Assembly: GCA_964057225.1 (NCBI GenBank)
Contig: OZ059897.1
Coordinates: forward strand, 15,500,001-15,564,000
From: Auanema rhodensis
Taxonomy: Eukaryota; Nematoda; Chromadorea; Rhabditida; Rhabditidae
Direction of reading: 5' to 3'
DNA: 64,000 nt
Part shown: positions 61,134 to 64,000 of the stretch, one piece after another
Layout: every line of letters begins with the position of its first letter
How positions within the stretch are numbered: the stretch's first letter is position 1
The notes under the pieces: generated by a model
The model's database searches: none
The model's input: the letters and a program-made list of their open reading frames with translations, nothing else
Told to the model about the DNA's origin: nothing
Translations under genes and position numbers: made by a program

Positions 61134-64000
61134 ATGCGAAGGCTGCTTGACGAGGTTAGATTTATTATGTAAGTCTGTATAAACGATTTGTTTACTCCAG
61201 GAAGAGCCTGAATCAGTGTCTCTAATTTCATCACCTGTAAGAGGAGCTAGTTTCGCTAATAATCGTCGTTTCAGGGTATTTTTTAATGTTTAATATATTT
61301 TTTTACTCATAATGTGCTTATAATTAGATGGATCGGCGGGCAGCTACACGTGACATTTCGCTAGAAGAAGTGAATATGGAGAATACATTTGGAAGTGGAA
61401 ATGCTGACTCAGGTGTTTTTTAATTTTTTAAAAATATTATCTTGTTCTTACCTTATCAGCTTTCCGTGTAGCATTTCTTCGTTAACTTTCATTTTTGATA
61501 TTTGTATGCACGAAAATTCGCAGTTGAAAATTTTATGATTGTTGAAGATTTTACTTATTTGTTCACTGACGTATGTTTAGAAGGCGTTGGATATGCATCG
61601 TTTAATGCAGGCGGGCATATTAATGATATAGAGGAAGAAGATTCAGCGCAAGAAAATGCTCTTCCCGTGTTCAGGTTTTTGATTCTTTTTTTAAAATAAA
61701 AATTTTTGTTTTTAGCAAATATGGAGATTTCCACACTATTGACTGGCAAAGAGATTTAGCTCGAGATCGATTTCGACATAAGCATATTTTACACAAAAGG
61801 TTTTCGTTTTCGACATACTGTTTAATATTAATATCATATCTACAGAGCTGATTTTCCCCTTGGTTTACTTCAAGCTGCGTGGGATGCAGGTGCAGGTTGG
61901 ATTTGTGTTCTCATGGTGGGAATGGCTGCCGGAGCTAGTGCTGGTATTATCGATATTGGTGCTCGTTGGATGAGCGATTTAAAAGTATAATATTTTTTTC
62001 GATCTTCCTTTGATGTATTTTACATAGGATGGCATTTGTGCTGACCGATTTTGGCTGGATCGTGAGCATTGCTGCTGGTCTTCAAATGATACAGCTTATA
62101 AGGTTTGTTTTAATGCTTGTAATTTTTTAACGAATAAGCTTAAAGGATAACGATTGTAATGCTTGGACAACGTGGCCGAAAGTTTTTGGCTACGAGAATG
62201 AAAATTCATTTTATTATTTTGTCGACTATATATTCTACGTAGGATGGGCAGTATCGATGGCAACTCTTGCCGTTCTTCTTGTAAAAGTAAGGATTAAGGT
62301 ATTGAAAAGCGGTCATTAACATATATAGGTGTTTGCTCCATACGCCTGCGGTTCTGGTATACCTGAAATTAAATGTATATTGTCAGGATTTGTAATTCGA
62401 GGTTATCTCGGAAAATGGACTTTTATCATTAAGTCTGTTGGTCTTATGCTTTGTACGGCTTCAGGTAGTTTTTGGTTATAGTTCTCTAACTTTTGTTTTG
62501 TTTAGGATTATCTTTGGGAAAAGAAGGACCTATGGTACATCTTGCATGCTGTATTGGAAACATTTTTTCCTATTTATTTCCTAAATATGGTATGAACGAA
62601 GCCAAAAAACGTGAAATTTTATCAGCTTCCGCTGCCGCCGGTGTCAGTGTGGCTTTTGGAGCACCGATTGGAGGAGTTTTATTCAGGTTTTAATTTATAT
62701 ATGTATATATTTTGAAACAATTGATTCAAAATATTAGTTTGGAAGAAGCTTCTTATTATTTTCCTCTGAAAACAATGTGGAGATCCTTCTTCTGTGCTTT
62801 AGTTGCTGGTATTATTCTACGTATTGTAAATCCATTCGGAAGCGATCAAGTAGTATTCAGATTCTTATCCATGCTTATAAAATATTTTTAGACTTCACTT
62901 TTTCATGTTGATTATATTATGCGTTGGACATTCGTTGAATTATTCCCATTTGCCGCTCTTGGAGCATTTGGGGCTGTATTGGGCTGCTTATTTATTTTTG
63001 CTAACATTAAGTAAGTATGATTCATTTAACATTTTTTTGTACTGTAGGGGTTTAGGTGGTGCAGATTCCGTAAAAATTCTAAAACATTGGGTGGAAATCC
63101 AATCTACGAAGTTGTTGTTGTTTCCTTTGTAACAGCGGCTATATCATACTTTAACCCTTACATGCGGAAAAGTGCTTCTTCTATGATTAAACAAGTTAGT
63201 TTTTTTTTTAATTTTGTCTGGTGTTATTCTCGTTTCCTTGCAGTTATTTGATCGGTGTGGACCAGAGGATTACATGGATAACCTTTGTGATTACAGTAAT
63301 CAAACATTCACATCTAACAAGGTTGACGATAATTATCACACTGGCGTGTTTGGAGAAGGAGTTCATGTTAGTTTGAGTTTCATATTTGTTAAGCTGTAAC
63401 ATATTAACTTTAGGGTGCTTTCATTCAATTGTTAACTGCTTTGATTTTCAAGTTTATTTTTACAATTTTTACTTTTGGTATTAAGGTATAATTTTCTATT
63501 TTACCCAGTTTATTTGTTACTTTTAGATCCCATGTGGCCTTTTTGTTCCGTCAATTGCTATGGGGGCAATTTCGGGACGAATAGTGGGCATGATGATGGA
63601 GAGCCTTTTTAGAAATCTACAGGTACCATTTCTTTTACATTTTATCCTTTCTACAAATGTTTTCAGGAGGATGGAATAAATGCTGGGCTATGGAGTTGTC
63701 AAATTGGAAAGGACTGTGTCATGCCTGGCGTATATGCAATGGTTGGTGCCGCAGCTGTTTTGAGCGGAACAACGAGGTTGATTTTACAGAATTAATTTGT
63801 TGTATTATTTTTTGTTATAGAATGACTGTATCACTTGTTGTGATCATGTTTGAGTTAACAGGCAGTTTGGAGCTGATTGTACCTACTATGGTTGCGACAA
63901 TGTTCTCAAAATGGATTGGCGACGCCATTTGCAAGGCGGTATGTATATGTTTAAAACAATTTTTGAAGAATTTGTTTAAGAGTATTTATGATGCTCACAT
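61134..64000 (+). CDS. clh: CLC-3/4/5-type endosomal Cl-/H+ exchanger (partial, runs off right edge)
   Basis: Start ATG 61134 (MRRLLDE then [15 protein letters not shown]) after a TTTTTAG acceptor. An alternative start is [14 protein letters not shown] in the next exon but one. Selectivity-filter and gating motifs are intact: [33 protein letters not shown] (with the gating Glu), [19 protein letters not shown] (first Glu is the proton Glu in CLC-5), and [20 protein letters not shown]. The [14 protein letters not shown] block is typical of CLC-3/4/5. This makes it a 2Cl-/1H+ exchanger of endosomes or lysosomes rather than a channel. At least 16 exons; the frame continues past GDAICKA at 63937 and the CBS domains lie beyond the window. 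Confidence 0.96.

Noticed and set aside
1-64000. CRISPR arrays, prokaryotic operons, phage or plasmid features
   Set aside because: The window is plainly eukaryotic (introns, nematode families). No regularly spaced repeats with unique spacers were seen; the AT minisatellite has no spacers.

Overview
The window is a strongly AT-rich piece of a nematode nuclear genome. The evidence is dense, mostly short (about 45-60 nt) GT-AG introns, start codons sitting just behind TTTTCAG-like acceptors (as expected for spliced-leader trans-splicing), nematode-specific families (ABU/PQN-type Cys-rich pharyngeal proteins, GH25-type lysozyme expansion, LET-99/DEPDC1) and worm-like GATA + TATA promoters. The species cannot be named from sequence alone.

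1-8.3 kb: a lysozyme-family (GH25, nematode lys-like) cluster. Two identical genes lie in the two arms of a near-perfect palindrome (arms 1-2490 and 4015-6501, spacer about 1.5 kb). A third gene lies in the spacer, and a fourth (7131-8245) follows. The outer part of each arm carries a broken mariner transposon, and an orphan copy of the spacer gene's last exon sits just outside the right arm.

9.3-19.1 kb, all on the minus strand: a 789-residue Cys-rich repeat protein of ABU/PQN type with a tRNA-Cys antisense in one intron, a small Gly/Tyr-rich secreted peptide, and a histidine acid phosphatase. 21.3-23.8 kb: a secreted orphan protein and a small one-pass membrane protein. 27.7-30.2 kb: acid sphingomyelinase. 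31.8-32.9 kb (+): an FkbM-type methyltransferase on a membrane anchor. 32.97-33.05 kb: tRNA-Ser. 33.2-35.2 kb: a secreted PD40/TolB-like beta-propeller protein with a probable GPI signal. The lysozyme, phosphatase and propeller promoters share GATA sites next to a TATA box, which suggests a common intestinal programme (inference).

35.4-46 kb: a gene-poor stretch full of purine/pyrimidine tracts and (TA)n. It contains a few exon-like islands, including an Ig-domain-like exon and two properly joined terminal exons, which may belong to an unrecognised long-intron gene.

46-64 kb: a compact block of conserved genes: a BPI/LBP-like lipid-binding protein (+), COA7 (-), RAD23 (-), a LET-99/DEPDC1-like DEP protein (+), a TECPR1-like tectonin/dysferlin-domain protein (-), the V-ATPase proteolipid c'' subunit (-), and, divergently from it, a CLC-3/4/5-type Cl-/H+ exchanger (+) that runs off the right edge. 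The last three all act on endolysosomes, so their adjacency is notable.
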